Part shown: one piece after another, positions 7,730 to 15,001 of the stretch
Layout of the letters: the number at the start of each line of letters is the position of its first letter
Numbering within the stretch: position 1 is the stretch's first letter
DNA from: Pelagophyceae sp. CCMP2097
Lineage: Eukaryota; Sar; Pelagophyceae
DNA length: 22,478 bases
NCBI GenBank assembly: GCA_026770575.1
Contig: MU657185.1
Location: forward strand, 564,058 to 586,535
Reading direction: 5' to 3'
Translations under genes and position numbers: made by a program
Notes under the pieces: model-generated
What the model saw: only the letters and a program-made list of their open reading frames with translations
What the model was told of the DNA's origin: nothing
Databases searched by the model: none

Positions 7730-9079
7730 TTACATGATCACAGTCCACAAAGCCGAAGAATTCATGTCAAGCATACACACTTGTTTATATGAACTAAATA
7801 TATGAAGGTTTTGGGGCGCAATGGCTTCTGAGCCAAATGATAAAACAACTGAGGTCGACGAACCTAGCGTATTTCGCCCACTGCAAATTTCGTCTTCCTT
7901 CATCTTATAACTACATAGGTTCATGTCCATCTCAAATGAGCCAACATTTTTCTTGTCGAAACTTTCCAGTCCGAATTTTGAAACAGCCAATTCTAAACCA
8001 CCATCATATATAACAACCCCAGCGCGTGATAAAGCAATATGTTGCATCATAGCAGTTTCGGCAGGAGAGGCGTTCACTTCACGGAGACATTCGACGAGAT
8101 TACCCCCAATAAGCACACCATACTTATTGATAAAATTTTTGATAAAATGAGCATTTACATCATTATGTAAGGGTGTGGCTGGAACTGTTCCGGTACTATC
8201 TGTTTTCGGTGTTATTATCATTGTTACAGAATTCAATGAGCGAACCGCAATCCCAAGATTGATGCTGTGAGCTGATCCTGGATTACCGGGTAGCGTATAC
8301 CCATTATAAATATACGATTCAGTTTCGATATAATACACCCCCTTATGCAAACGCATCAACTCCTCGGTAACATCTGGTAATGTTTGACAGATAGACAGGA
8401 CCAATTCTACCTCCGAAATTTCTAATGAAGTATTGTTTATATTTTGATTTGATGCATTAAATAACCCACTGTTTCCAATATTGGAGAGAAGATATGACAA
8501 TTCAAGATCCGATGAACTAAACAATGGAAACATTTTATCAGTAGCGAAGCATGAGGCGTGCTTTGAGAGTGAATCGCAGAAAATGTGCGATTCAGTGTCT
8601 AATAGACCCATTCCCCGCTGCCCAATTGCGCTGTTCGCATTGTCTGCACCAGGGATATTGGTAGAGTCGCCAATATTAGTCGGGATAGCGCCGTAAATCG
8701 AACCACTCCCTATACTCGCGTAAGTTCTATTTTTTTTCTCATCGGAATTGCGTTTAACCGCATAACCCCTTTTTGAGGACAGCGTACTCCCTGATTGTGT
8801 TAGTTCAATAGACTCAAACATCGTCATAACCCCGCCACTTGAAATTATATATTCATGTCCCGAAACGTTTGACAGTTTAAATTTTAAAAAAGAATTTTTA
8901 CCATCCAACCATTGATTTGTTTGCATACCAGGGATTCGGAACTTGATTACCTGACCAGGAAAATACTTAGTTGATGCGTTACTTGGTTGTACACGTGTAA
9001 TGAAAGAAGTTGCACCCGGTGCTTCTGCTGTAAGCATGCCAACAAATCGATCGCTCATACTTGATTTAGAATGCTGCAT
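7730..9079 (-). CDS. MCP: Major capsid protein, double jelly-roll, PLV type
   Basis: A 449-residue intact ORF. The N-terminal region contains FITRVQP, YFPGQVIKFRIPG (39-51) and WLDGKNSFLKFKLSN (57-71), the first strands of a jelly roll. A small-residue GSGSIYG loop and a disordered-looking insert lie at 120-160. DKMFPLFSSSDLELSYLL (181-198) matches the leucine-rich strand at the end of the first jelly roll in PLV capsid proteins. A second beta-rich half follows to residue 449. Length fits PLV MCPs (roughly 400-600 aa). The start at 9079 lies just below the motif AACATATTTTTT (9089-9100). It would form the pseudo-hexameric capsomers with the penton protein encoded upstream. Among the core genes it is notable for having no lesion. 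Confidence 0.85.
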   Translation of the reverse strand: MQHSKSSMSDRFVGMLTAEAPGATSFITRVQPSNASTKYFPGQVIKFRIPGMQTNQWLDGKNSFLKFKLSNVSGHEYIISSGGVMTMFESIELTQSGSTLSSKRGYAVKRNSDEKKNRTYASIGSGSIYGAIPTNIGDSTNIPGADNANSAIGQRGMGLLDTESHIFCDSLSKHASCFATDKMFPLFSSSDLELSYLLSNIGNSGLFNASNQNINNTSLEISEVELVLSICQTLPDVTEELMRLHKGVYYIETESYIYNGYTLPGNPGSAHSINLGIAVRSLNSVTMIITPKTDSTGTVPATPLHNDVNAHFIKNFINKYGVLIGGNLVECLREVNASPAETAMMQHIALSRAGVVIYDGGLELAVSKFGLESFDKKNVGSFEMDMNLCSYKMKEDEICSGRNTLGSSTSVVLSFGSEAIAPQNLHIFSSYKQVCMLDMNSSALWTVIM

Positions 9080-9088
9080 ATTATAGAA

Positions 9089-9100
9089 AACATATTTTTT
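9089..9100 (-). promoter_or_regulatory. Putative viral promoter motif upstream of MCP
   Basis: On the - strand the sequence is AAAAAATATGTT, ending 10 bp before the MCP start codon. The same string precedes the penton gene and the gene at 13475, and a variant precedes the ATPase. Repeated occurrence at this spacing suggests a late-type viral promoter. This is inference from motif sharing only. Confidence 0.5.
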
Positions 9101-9103
9101 TTC

Positions 9104-9241
9104 TTAATAAAATTCGAACATTGATTTTTTGGATTCAGCTACGTCTTCCAATTTTGTTTTTTGTATACCTTCCCGGCTTTTCTTATTTTTAATGTCTTTA
9201 ATATCTTTTATGTCTTTTATGGTCTGATAATCAAATTTCAT
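9104..9241 (-). CDS. Small lysine-rich viral protein, 45 aa
   Basis: An ATG at 9239-9241 opens 45 codons to a TAA at 9104-9106, filling most of the gap between the MCP and penton genes. The product has a repeated IKDIKDIKDIKNK block followed by a charged tail ending in SMFEFY. It is intact and AT-rich like its neighbours. A small gene placed between the two capsid genes might encode a minor virion or cement component, but there is no domain to support this. Confidence 0.5.
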   Translation of the reverse strand: MKFDYQTIKDIKDIKDIKNKKSREGIQKTKLEDVAESKKSMFEFY

Positions 9242-9309
9242 ATTATTTTTTACAATTATAATAATTTTGTTGATATTGTTTTTCTTAAAAAGTATTTAAA
9301 ATGGAGCAA

Positions 9310-10137
9310 TCATAGTTGTCCCCCTAAATTAACGCTGTTATTGACATCCGGAACATGTGAAATGCATTCGACATATTCACATTTAAGAATAGCAGACTCC
9401 ATAATTGATTTATTTTCGATTTCAAAATCAATTCGTAAAGTTGCATGAAAAGAATCGCATAAAAATTGAGTGCCATCATCGAGATGTAACGCAATAGTAA
9501 ATGATGAAATGTTACGAGTTGACATCTTCGATCTAACCGGTTCACCAATTCGAGAATAGATTATATAACTTCCAAAACTGTTAGCAACTGGGATTTTACA
9601 GATTCGGTTTGAAATTGTTCTATTGGATGTGGATCGTTCGTTATTCTGGTTAACCTCTCTGACAGAAAAATGTATATTATGCGAATTTTGCAAAATATCT
9701 GATGGTCTTGTGGAGTATGCTGAACCACCATGTTTGCCATGTGTGACATTAACAAGATCTAAAATAGTGTTTGAATATAAATGAAAGTCGTCTCCGTTAT
9801 TATGCTTTATCGTATATAATAAAGTCCTCGAGTCAAACAACATTTTTAAATTACTGGAATTTTCTGAAAACCCGTTATTGATTTTCGCGAGTATATCTTG
9901 GGATGAATAGTGCCCTTTATGAATTAAAAAATCCTTTTCACTACTTCCTTCTTTATATCTAAATTGGAAATCATTAGGAACATTATAAATACTATTAAGA
10001 CACGAAAAATCTTGTAAAGAAATTTTTGCAACATATCCAATTGGAATCTCAATATGTTGTTGTATATATAAAGAAACTGATTTTTTAGAATTTTCTTCAC
10101 CATTGTGACTATTGAGATAAAAGACGAGTGAATCCAT
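9310..10137 (-). CDS. Minor capsid (penton) protein
   Basis: An intact 275-residue ORF from an ATG at 10137 (MDSLVFYLNSHNG) to a TAA at 9310. It has the features of PLV/virophage penton proteins: an early beta strand pair with IEIPIGYVAKISLQDFSCL, followed by NSIYNVP, a segment that recurs in these proteins. The remainder is a single beta-rich jelly-roll-like domain. Its position, one small gene upstream of the MCP and on the same strand, is the common arrangement. The promoter motif AACATATTTTTTT lies 9 bp upstream. It would form the five-fold vertices of the capsid. Confidence 0.75.
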   Translation of the reverse strand: MDSLVFYLNSHNGEENSKKSVSLYIQQHIEIPIGYVAKISLQDFSCLNSIYNVPNDFQFRYKEGSSEKDFLIHKGHYSSQDILAKINNGFSENSSNLKMLFDSRTLLYTIKHNNGDDFHLYSNTILDLVNVTHGKHGGSAYSTRPSDILQNSHNIHFSVREVNQNNERSTSNRTISNRICKIPVANSFGSYIIYSRIGEPVRSKMSTRNISSFTIALHLDDGTQFLCDSFHATLRIDFEIENKSIMESAILKCEYVECISHVPDVNNSVNLGGQL

Positions 10138-10145
10138 TTAATAGG

Positions 10146-10158
10146 AACATATTTTTTT
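10146..10158 (-). promoter_or_regulatory. Putative viral promoter motif upstream of the penton gene
   Basis: AAAAAAATATGTT on the - strand, 9 bp before the start codon. It is identical over 12 bases to the motif before the MCP. Confidence 0.5.
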
Positions 10159-10176
10159 ATTTTAAGTATTATAATA

Positions 10177-10744
10177 ATGGTAAACAAATAATTATATCGT
10201 AAAAATCTCCAAGTCGCACATGCAGCGTATAACAATAAAACTCCGGATGGGTTTAGCAAGGTTCGGGATATGTCTGATAGACGTTCGAAAGTATATCGTG
10301 ATAATACAACGGTGATATCTATGTAGGTTTTCGAGGAACACAACCAACGAATTTAAACGATCTAAGGACTGATTTGAATATTTTAAACGGCACACAATCA
10401 AAAGATAACCGGTTTATTCAATCAAAGGAAAAAGTGAAAAATGTTAAACAGATGTTTTCGGATAGTAAGCTATATTTGTCGGGACATAGTATGGGATCGA
10501 AAATCTCGCAAGATATATCGAGAAATGAGAAAGGGATTGCTGGGAGTTTCAACTTTTCCCCTGGAACGAACCCGCTCATAGAGGGTTTTACAAAAATTTT
10601 CGGAAAAAATCACAAACACCACAATTTAACTATGCAACACGATTCGATCCAATTTCGTCACCCGCATTATTAATAAACAGGAAAAATGAAAAAAATAAAT
10701 ATGTAAACTGGAAGGCATTTGACCCACACACTATCATGAATTAA
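10177..10744 (+). pseudogene. Class 3 lipase-like gene, broken three times
   Basis: This is the only + strand gene inside the viral block. A short start (ATG at 10177, four codons) runs into an in-frame TAA at 10189-10191. Beyond it the frame is open with AHAAYNNKTPDGFSKV. A frameshift near 10312-10320 moves into the frame that carries the oxyanion-type GFRGT motif, NDLRTDLN and the nucleophile elbow LYLSGHSMGSKIS. A second shift, at an A6 run (10604-10609), leads to TRFDPISSPA and a C-terminus ending at the TAA at 10742-10744. FRGT, GHSMG and the DPIS element are in the class 3 lipase order, with a His (DPHTI) near the end. Lipases of this type occur in several PLVs, and might aid membrane passage. 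It is divergent from the penton gene. Confidence 0.7.
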
Positions 10745-10802
10745 TTTTTTTATGATACGATTTTAATTAATTTTTTTTTAATTTCATTCGCCCTAAAGAC
10801 AC

Positions 10803-11249
10803 TTAGGGTATGTCGGAAAACCTTAAAGTCGGTAGTTTCATTTTTATAGCACCGATGACTGATTGTTTAGATTTCAAATTTCTGGCGTTTGTAATTCCCA
10901 AAAACTCAGCCATTTCATTAAAAACCCAACGCTCTGTGTTGCTTATGTTTGAAACAATACCTTCTAATTGTATTGAAAAAGAAGGATTTTGCTGAACAGT
11001 TTCAACATCTTGATCCAATTCAATACCTCCATCATCATCAATCTCATCAATCTCATCAATATCAATCTCATCAACAATCTCATCTGAAACATCCGCAATA
11101 TTTCCACTATTTTCTAAAAAAAGAGGCTCGTGTGCGTGATTACCTAAAATGTGCAACATATTTGTTTTAAAGTGTCTCCGCATAATGTTGTTCATAGCTT
11201 CTTTGTGATTATATTCCATATTTAAACCTTTAAAAAAAATGAACAACAT
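10803..11249 (-). CDS. Acidic viral protein of unknown function, 148 or 138 aa
   Basis: Two in-frame ATGs are possible, at 11249 and 11219. The first lies 4 bp after the ancestral end of the ATPase frame, so the genes would be tightly packed. The central region is a run of Asp, Glu and Ile (DEIDIDEIDEIDDDGG), and the C-terminal 50 residues look folded (ERWVFNEMAEFLGI, then a basic KSKQSVIGAIKMKLP). The acidic repeat suggests contact with a basic partner, possibly DNA-binding proteins. Intact. No family recognised. Confidence 0.5.
   Translation of the reverse strand: MLFIFFKGLNMEYNHKEAMNNIMRRHFKTNMLHILGNHAHEPLFLENSGNIADVSDEIVDEIDIDEIDEIDDDGGIELDQDVETVQQNPSFSIQLEGIVSNISNTERWVFNEMAEFLGITNARNLKSKQSVIGAIKMKLPTLRFSDIP
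11027..11085. repeat. ATC-type trinucleotide microsatellite coding the acidic run
   Basis: The + strand shows repeated CATCAT/CTCATCAA units that encode the Asp/Glu/Ile tract on the - strand. All visible changes keep the frame. Confidence 0.7.
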
Positions 11250-11253
11250 TTTA

Positions 11254-12033
11254 TTATTCTGATGATATTTTTATCATGTCAAAGTTACTAAAATATACAG
11301 GTGGTTTATCCAATCGAATTCCAAGAAAATCTCCTTTCTTTTTATAGAGTTATGGTTATATTTCCATATATTGTTTGAATGTTATGTCAGGTAAATACTC
11401 CTCATGAAATAATTTCAATCTTTTCACGTTATTTCAACTGAAATTTATAACACATGAAATAGATTGACGCGCTGATAAACTAAGTTGGGTTTGGTCTTGA
11501 AGACATAGAAAAATCGTCAATCTCAAATGTCTATGTTTACATATCAAGTTGTTTAATTTGGAAATCATTTTCCCATTGCATTTTAAGCCTGATGCTGCAT
11601 CGTCAATATAAACACACGTGTCCATTAATTCAAGTGAGTCACGTTCACACGAATCTAGGATATAGTCAAGAAAATCCTCATTGTATTCATGGAATATTTG
11701 TTCTTCGGGAAGTGATTCGAAGGGATTCACTTTAATAGAATGAAGGGTAGACTCTGAAAAAAAAAGAATAATTTTGTCGAACACATTTGCGTATATTCTA
11801 TTTTTTTTATTTTTAGCAGTCAATATTGATGTGCAAAACGTACTTTTTCCTGAGCCAGGACTACCCAAGACAATAAAACAACTATTTTTATTAGGGAACA
11901 ATTGTGTATCTGGTAACCAATTCACGTTTTCAATTCTTTTTGTTTTTTTATTATAATGTTTTAACGAACTATCCGCACTCTGTTGCATGATTTCGATTTT
12001 GGTATCATTTTTTTTCAGTACTTCTATTTTCAT
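11254..12033 (-). pseudogene. FtsK/HerA-type genome-packaging ATPase (A32-like) with three in-frame stops
   Basis: From the ATG at 12033 the 199 residues before the first stop hold Walker A (GSPGSGKST, 57-65), Walker B (VYIDD, 141-145), the RH element (KHRHLRL) and a sensor Gln (LCLQDQTQL) with a following Arg. A TGA at 11434-11436 ends it. The same frame continues with sequence typical of the C-terminus of this family, crossed by TAA at 11356-11358 and 11350-11352. It ends naturally at 11254-11256. The total of 259 codons equals the usual family length, and no frameshift is needed. The early stop removes the last quarter, including the strand and helices that close the ATPase fold. It would pump DNA into the capsid. 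A variant promoter motif lies just upstream. Confidence 0.85.
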
Positions 12034-12042
12034 ACTTATATA

Positions 12043-12053
12043 AACATATATTT
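12043..12053 (-). promoter_or_regulatory. Variant viral promoter motif upstream of the ATPase
   Basis: The - strand reads TTTAAATATATGTTTATATAA ahead of the ATPase start. It shares TATGTT with the motif before the capsid genes, but the A run is broken, so the match is weaker. The overlap with the stop codon of the next small gene (12052-12054) shows how tightly the genes are packed. Confidence 0.3.
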
Positions 12054-12235
12054 AAATGTTATCGTCTGCTTCGTTAAATATACCCACGACCAGATTTTCG
12101 CTTATTGGAGACTGTTCAATATTTTTACAGTCCCAACACTTTACTGTTATAATTCGTGAAAATAAACACGCCCGAATAATTCTATGAAAACACAACCCAA
12201 CTGCTGCTATTATGGAAATAATTAAAAAATGTCAT
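12052..12235 (-). pseudogene. Small membrane protein gene with a one-base frameshift
   Basis: The ATG at 12233-12235 is followed after two codons by a T6 run (A6 on the + strand, 12224-12229). One base fewer there would open a frame of 60 codons to the TAA at 12052-12054. The product would begin with a hydrophobic segment (LIISIIAAVGLCF), then a basic stretch, a Cys pair (CWDC) and a soluble acidic tail. This is a type III single-pass pattern. Small membrane proteins are common in PLVs, but none is matched specifically. The frame as it stands stops early. Confidence 0.45.
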
Positions 12236-12259
12236 TAATTGTTTTTCATATGCTTTAAT

Positions 12260-13039
12260 TTATTTTAATGTTTTTTTCCTATCCTTTATTCGTTTGTCAT
12301 GATCCGCCATTGAACTGACCTGAGAAATAGAATATACGTAACGCTGAGAAGACCCTTTAACTGCACGAGGATTATCTACTCTTTGTAGAACGCCGTTTAT
12401 ATGTTTTTATCCAACTGCTTTTTTCTGAACATGAACACTTGGAATTGTTTTCAAAATTTTATTATATTCAACTCTTCGTACTAAACTGGAGGTTTTTTTC
12501 TTAAAAAATGTGGCGTCAAAAACATTCGGCTTTATATGATTGAATATGCTTTCATCACAAAATTTTAAAAATTTATCCATTATTTTTATGTCGACATCAA
12601 ACCATTTAGACACATTCCCATTTGAGAAGACTATACGTTTCACTGACGGTTTGAAAACATTCATTATCATCTCGTGCAAAATGAACTCGGCTTTTTGTGC
12701 CTAAGAAGCAACTCCATTCCCCTTTGTGGGGCTTTCCGATACATCGTACAAATAGAAACGGTGTACATTAAACGATATTAATGATGTACGAAAACCAGAC
12801 AGTCTATTAAACCTGTTAGACATCCCGGATATTCGTTTTGTTCTACTATAACCAACTTTCACCAAATTCAATGATTTCGTCATTTTTTCGTCATCGTTTA
12901 AACTGTATGGGTTGAATCGTTTAGAGATAATATAAAGATAACTGTCGATCTTTTCAAAATTATTTGTCTTGGTTTTTATCGATGGGGGAAACAACCCATC
13001 TTCAAATTCCTTTTTTTTATTCACGTTGTCGAAGTCCAT
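12260..13039 (-). pseudogene. T5orf172/MUG113-like nuclease (GIY-YIG superfamily) with two in-frame stops
   Basis: The ATG at 13039 opens MDFDNVNKKKEFEDG. The domain begins with LYIISKR and continues with LVKVGYSRTKR, RFNRLSGFRTSL and HRFYLYDV. This is the LYxxx...vKiGys...Rl..lqT pattern of T5orf172/MUG113 proteins, which belong to the GIY-YIG superfamily. A TAG at 12701-12703 stops it after GNGVAS. The same frame continues with the conserved part (FILHEMIMNVFKPS, SNGNVSKWFDVDI). A TAA at 12407-12409 interrupts it again, and it stays open to the TAA at 12260-12262. No frameshift is needed over 260 codons. The role in related viruses is not known; nicking or repair of DNA is plausible. Confidence 0.7.
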
Positions 13040-13062
13040 ATTATATATATTTTAAAAGAAAT

Positions 13063-13475
13063 TCATCGTTCGATTCGATTCTTCTTTCTTGTTCTCTTTC
13101 TTTTTTTCGGTTTAACCGGCTGATCACTCTCACTACTAGCACTCTCATATACCACAGCCTTTTTCTTTTTTTAAATATATCTTACCTTCGGAACATCCTC
13201 TTCATCACTCGACTCTATATGATATTCAACTTGTTCTTTCTTACTTATTTTTTTAACTGTTTTACATACAGGTTCGGTAATCCTTTTTTCGCTATTTCAA
13301 TTGATTTTTCTTCTTCTTCGTCATCTGATTTCATAACACATGTCTTACCGTATTCATGAGAATTTTTATACCGTATCGACAATCTTTTATCATTTTCGAG
13401 TTGTTTTTCGGAACGAGGTTTCTTAACTTTTTTTGTATTGACCGGACCATCCAAAACTTCTTTTTCAGTGTCCAT
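13063..13475 (-). pseudogene. Small highly charged protein gene, frameshifted and with an in-frame stop
   Basis: The 76-residue frame from the ATG at 13475 is Lys- and Glu-rich, with a SDDEEEEKS acidic patch. At an A6 run (T6 on the + strand, 13284-13289) one missing base moves it out of frame. The alternative frame continues the same character (SKKEQ, ESSDEED, SSESDQPVKPKKRKR), is crossed by a TAA at 13171-13173, and ends at a TGA at 13063-13065. The basic KPKKRKR-type end would suit a nuclear localisation signal or nucleic acid binding. This is composition-based inference; no family is recognised. Confidence 0.5.
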
Positions 13476-13486
13476 AATATATATAA

Positions 13487-13499
13487 AACATATTTTTTT
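13487..13499 (-). promoter_or_regulatory. Putative viral promoter motif upstream of the charged-protein gene
   Basis: AAAAAAATATGTT on the - strand, 11 bp before the ATG at 13475, identical to the motif before the penton gene. Confidence 0.5.
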
Positions 13500-13516
13500 A
13501 TTCGGAAGATATTAAA

Positions 13517-13705
13517 CTATTCGGGAGCATTGTTCGGTAGATGTTCGCTCTGTTCGGTAAATGGTTTGGTAGATGGTTCTTCCGAACAAGTTAGATCTAC
13601 CGAATCACTTTTATAATTTTCATTAAACAAAATATAGACACCTGTTTCTATTTTAAAGGTACAAGTTTCGGCTTTCTTTGTTTTATTCTTTATATTTTTA
13701 TTCAT
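13517..13705 (-). CDS. Small viral protein, 62 aa, unknown
   Basis: The ATG at 13705 lies in AT-rich DNA with a TATATATT leader. The product has a Lys/Asn-rich start, a central TFKIETGVYILFNENYKS segment and a Ser/Glu/Pro-rich tail. The 3' half of the gene and the DNA just after it (13501-13606) repeat the string TTCGG or its complement at least five times, which may be simple sequence. Intact; no family recognised. Confidence 0.4.
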   Translation of the reverse strand: MNKNIKNKTKKAETCTFKIETGVYILFNENYKSDSVDLTCSEEPSTKPFTEQSEHLPNNAPE

Positions 13706-13762
13706 AATATATACAGGTCTATAATTTTACTAAAAATTACACTAATTTAAATTTACCTTAAT

Positions 13763-15001
13763 TTATCGCCAGTTTTTTGTGTGAGGTGCAACAAGACTAA
13801 CACATGGATTATTTAATATCAAGCCTGACTCTGTCAATTCCAACAATTCCTGTATCTTTTTTTTAGAGGCAACGATGCGATGAAGAATTATAACTGAATA
13901 GTTTCCGCTGGCTGTTACAAGTTTCGAACGGCATTTATTAGAGGATGATTCGTGAGATTTAATTCGTTCCGTTATATTTAACGTAGAACCATAATATATC
14001 TGTTCAGTCACATTACATTTTAATTGATAGACCAAACCTTCCATAAGTGGCTCTAAAACTGGAATATTTTCTGTAATTTCAATAATTGGATATTGTATTT
14101 CATCAGGAATAATCAACATAATTTGTTCAATTGTCCGAGCACGTGAGAGCGCAGTGTATATCATTCTATTACAAAACAAACGTCTTGTATCAATATATAG
14201 CATTTTTTCGGCTGTCTCCCCTTGTACTGAATGAACGGTAAATGCATGACGTACAACCGACATTTTCGGGGCGTCCTTAGATATTACGATGTCCCCTTTA
14301 CTTAACAAACGATTTTTTCCAGTAATATAATATTTCTCCGTTTCAAACTTACCGGAAAACATTTTATCATACTCCTCAATATATTTGTTAATTGACACCA
14401 AAATATAATCGTCAATTTCATACGATAATTGTAAGTCTTTTTTATTTGTTATCCTATTAAATTCTATAAATATATCAATTACGTACTTATTAATGAATTG
14501 TTTTGATTTTTTAAATTTAATAAACTCGCGCAATTTTGTTAAAATCTTCATTAAGATGGGACAAGTACATCGATGATTTTCGCTATGATGGATTTTATGT
14601 TTAAACCAGGATACATCGAGTTCGTTATCAAATTCACCACTGAGACTGGGAGGGGGCAGTTGGTAGCCCATGTCTCCACAAAATATATGTTTGTGATTAG
14701 GATACTGAGCAGTGATTTTCTGCCTTTGGAATTCAGTCATCATGGAGCATTCATCCCATAAAAGAACATTACAACCCACGTATGCATCACGGAATGCCTC
14801 CGCGTCATCTCTGTCTATCATGTGGTGATAACATCGCCTCCAACTAAGTTTATTATTTTCGAATTCTTTCAACTTTAAACGAACAAGTCTCCACGACATC
14901 ACAATGTAACATACATTAATAAACCCGGCATCCATTAAATTCGAATACTTTTTACCCGCCCCCCCCCTGTCCTGTATGGAGTTCGTACTGATGATTTTCA
15001 C
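13763..15001 (-). CDS. Superfamily 1 helicase with C-terminal GIY-YIG domain (C-terminal segment of the replication protein)
   Basis: The real coding part starts at the C9 run (14959-14967). Helicase motifs appear in order: a Walker A-like GGAGKKYS (13-20), motif II LLWDECSMM (80-88), motif III FCGDMGYQLPP (107-117), motif V TVHSVQGET (255-263) and motif VI YTALSRAR (282-289). This is the layout of Pif1/RecD-like SF1 helicases. In Walker A the Ser/Thr after the invariant Lys is replaced by Lys (AAG). From residue 322 a GIY-YIG-type domain follows (GLVYQLK, QIYYGSTLNITERIKSH). The frame begins out of register for its first 12 residues. A one-base slip at the C9/G9 run joins it to the preceding ORF, so it is not an independent gene. 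It would unwind DNA during viral replication. Confidence 0.8.
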   Translation of the reverse strand: MKIISTNSIQDRGGAGKKYSNLMDAGFINVCYIVMSWRLVRLKLKEFENNKLSWRRCYHHMIDRDDAEAFRDAYVGCNVLLWDECSMMTEFQRQKITAQYPNHKHIFCGDMGYQLPPPSLSGEFDNELDVSWFKHKIHHSENHRCTCPILMKILTKLREFIKFKKSKQFINKYVIDIFIEFNRITNKKDLQLSYEIDDYILVSINKYIEEYDKMFSGKFETEKYYITGKNRLLSKGDIVISKDAPKMSVVRHAFTVHSVQGETAEKMLYIDTRRLFCNRMIYTALSRARTIEQIMLIIPDEIQYPIIEITENIPVLEPLMEGLVYQLKCNVTEQIYYGSTLNITERIKSHESSSNKCRSKLVTASGNYSVIILHRIVASKKKIQELLELTESGLILNNPCVSLVAPHTKNWR

